A stretch of DNA of 64,000 nt from Clostridium sp. KNHs205 (GTDB taxonomy: Bacteria; Bacillota; Clostridia; Lachnospirales; Lachnospiraceae), in contig NZ_JNLE01000003.1 in NCBI RefSeq assembly GCF_000702945.1, forward strand, positions 3,829,501-3,893,500, read 5' to 3'. Numbering within the stretch: position 1 is the first letter of the stretch; each line of letters starts with the position of its first letter. A model generated the notes under the pieces. That model saw nothing but the letters and a program-made list of their open reading frames with translations. It was not told the DNA's origin and ran no database searches. The position numbers were made by a program, and so were the translations under genes. Shown piece by piece: positions 62,605 to 64,000 of the stretch.

Positions 62605-63726
62605 TTACCCCCTTCTATATTTTCTCTGTAAATTTATATTGATTATGATTCCGATGGATATCATGCTGCTCATCATGGAACTTAATCCGTAACTGACAAA
62701 AGGCAGCGGAATACCGGTATTAGGCAGTATAGCAGTTGCAACACCGATATTGACAAACATCTGAAACACAAACATAGCAGAAATCCCTGTAGCAATCATA
62801 CGTCCCAATCTGTCAGGCGCATGGCTTGCTATAATAAGACACTTAAAAATGATAATTGATAATAGCACTATTATAGCACAGCTGCCTAAAAATCCAAGGC
62901 TTTCACTGGCAACTGAAAAAATAAAATCACTTTCAGCTACCGGAACGTAGGTGTCGCTTTGGATGGCATCTTTGCCTTCTGAAAATAGCTTTCCAGTTAA
63001 CTTACCCGATCCGATAACCTCAACAGAATTCTCCTGCTGGTATAAGGTATCAGAGGAGGTGTCTGCCTCCGGGTTCAGATAAGCTTCAATTCTGTTCTGA
63101 TGATAATCCGTCAGGAAGAAGATATCGTAATGATTCTGAATCCCCCATAAAGTTCCGGCTACAATCGGTATGGTAACCAACAGGATTGGCAGAATTATTT
63201 TAAGGCTTAATCCTCCTACAAATATCATTATAGCAAAAATAAACAGAATAACAAGAGTTGTAGATAAATGTGGTTGTATGAAAACTAAAAAAGTTGGAAT
63301 CCCGATAAGTGCTGTTAATAAGAAAAATACATAAAATTTATTCATCTTCTCTTTAAATATCACTAAGAGTTTTGCCATAAAAATGATAAGTATAATCTTC
63401 GTTAACTCAGATGGCTGAAATTCAAATACTTTTAAATCAAGCCATCTCTTTGCGCTGTAGTGCTCAACTCCTATCAGCCTAACAGCTGCCAGGAGTATCA
63501 GATTTATAAAGTATAGTATAATATAGAATTGGCTGATAAAATGGTAATCTACCAGGGATACAAATACCAGTATGAAAACACCAAGAACAAGACCCATTAA
63601 ATGCTTTAAGAAAAAGGCCTCATTAACAATTCGGACCAGGTATATTCCAATACTGCTTAGAATAATTACCAAAGTCATTATGCTGAAATCATAGTTGCTT
63701 ATACTGTACTTTTTAAATGGAAACAT
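62605..63726 (-). CDS. rodA: SEDS-family peptidoglycan polymerase RodA
   Basis: A 373-residue membrane protein with about ten helices. FEFQPSELTKIILIIFMAK and FIQPHLSTTLVI are SEDS signatures, and the C-terminal GIPLPFVSYGLSSMMSSM block is the RodA/FtsW hallmark (SYGLSS here). It polymerises glycan strands during elongation. Its neighbour minE places it in an mre-min-rodA type cluster. Confidence 0.93.
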   Translation of the reverse strand: MFPFKKYSISNYDFSIMTLVIILSSIGIYLVRIVNEAFFLKHLMGLVLGVFILVFVSLVDYHFISQFYIILYFINLILLAAVRLIGVEHYSAKRWLDLKVFEFQPSELTKIILIIFMAKLLVIFKEKMNKFYVFFLLTALIGIPTFLVFIQPHLSTTLVILFIFAIMIFVGGLSLKIILPILLVTIPIVAGTLWGIQNHYDIFFLTDYHQNRIEAYLNPEADTSSDTLYQQENSVEVIGSGKLTGKLFSEGKDAIQSDTYVPVAESDFIFSVASESLGFLGSCAIIVLLSIIIFKCLIIASHAPDRLGRMIATGISAMFVFQMFVNIGVATAILPNTGIPLPFVSYGLSSMMSSMISIGIIININLQRKYRRG

Positions 63727-63747
63727 ATTTTTACCCTAACTTTACAA

Positions 63748-64000
63748 TTATTTATTGGACTTCATATCTCTTATAGGAATATTTGCAAACAACGCAGGTA
63801 CAGTCCCATTATTACCTTCAGACTCTGTCTGGGTAATCTTAATATCCAGTCCTTCAGTGTCAATTTCTACATACCTGGAAATAACGGCAATTATATCGTT
63901 CTTGATCTGTTCCATTAATTCCGGTGAACATCCTGCCCTGTCTGAGACAAGCACCAGCTTCAGACGATCTTTTGCAACACCGCTTGAAGTCTTTTTTTTG
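63748..64000 (-). CDS. minE: Cell division topological specificity factor MinE, N-terminus off window
   Basis: The C-terminal 83 codons of MinE. VAKDRLKLVLVSDRAGCSPELM is the MinD-binding/anti-MinCD region, and the rest (IKNDIIAVISRYVEID, LDIKI) is the topological domain. The frame stays open past the window edge upstream, so only the first few residues are missing. It regulates placement of MinCD; minC and minD should lie just beyond 64000. Confidence 0.93.
   Translation of the reverse strand, partial: KKKTSSGVAKDRLKLVLVSDRAGCSPELMEQIKNDIIAVISRYVEIDTEGLDIKITQTESEGNNGTVPALFANIPIRDMKSNK

Overview
The window reads as chromosomal DNA of a low-GC, Gram-positive anaerobe of the Clostridia, most likely Lachnospiraceae (an Anaerocolumna/Lachnoclostridium-like lineage; this placement is inference). 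The reasons are strong AGGAGG-type ribosome binding sites, consensus sigma-A promoters, the rplU-prp-rpmA-obg order with a Prp-cleavable L27, a LexA/YneA SOS pair with Bacillus-type boxes, and a minE-rodA-mgsA-D,D-carboxypeptidase cluster. Almost all genes lie on the minus strand. No tRNA, rRNA, CRISPR array, insertion sequence or prophage was seen.

Region 1 (1-9142): the start of an unidentified gene at the left edge, then a histidine utilisation operon transcribed leftward: hutH, hutU (long 675-residue form), hutI, an M20 amidohydrolase and a HutF-like deiminase. Together they can take histidine to glutamate, ammonia and formate without HutG or a formiminotransferase, if the M20 enzyme is the deformylase. 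A divergent TetR regulator lies upstream, and the leader carries a consensus promoter and two terminator-like hairpins.

Region 2 (9157-12088): a G3E (COG0523) GTPase and a cysteine-depleted L28 form an operon behind a consensus promoter abutting a Fur-family-like inverted repeat, which looks like a zinc-starvation module. An MscS/YbdG-type channel follows.

Region 3 (12111-37143): a large Wzx/Wzy-type surface polysaccharide locus. It encodes a BY-kinase fused to its Wzz adaptor and a PHP-type phosphatase, a nucleotide-sugar 6-dehydrogenase, several SDR enzymes, a complete CapE/CapF/CapG set for UDP-N-acetyl-L-fucosamine, an initiating sugar transferase, six further glycosyltransferases, an EpsG-like polymerase, a Wzx flippase, and a PIG-L/WbqC/CapK-like group that may modify a sugar. 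A lexA-yneA SOS module sits between the kinase/phosphatase pair and the sugar genes.

Region 4 (37408-41945): the conserved rplU-prp-rpmA-obg-yhbY-nadD-yqeK-rsfS series (ribosome assembly and NAD synthesis), ending at a very strong terminator.

Region 5 (42324-52642): mixed genes, namely a PadR regulator, a class III aminotransferase, a U32 protein, an AlaX-type tRNA editing protein, GapN, a BlaI-like repressor and an AAA/DUF4143 ATPase, plus a 215-bp near-palindromic element.

Region 6 (52663-64000): rluD, lspA, aroB and a division block (divIVA, ylmH, yggT, sepF, yggS, an HlyD-like protein); then a DUF378 protein, a P-loop protein, a lipoprotein D,D-carboxypeptidase, methylglyoxal synthase with an altered catalytic motif, rodA and the end of minE.

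The most unusual signals are an identical 15-base element plus a hairpin with an 11-base loop just upstream of rpmB, yhbY and aroB; the zinc-free L28/G3E operon; the hut leader; the MgsA Asp-to-Glu change; and the 215-bp palindrome.
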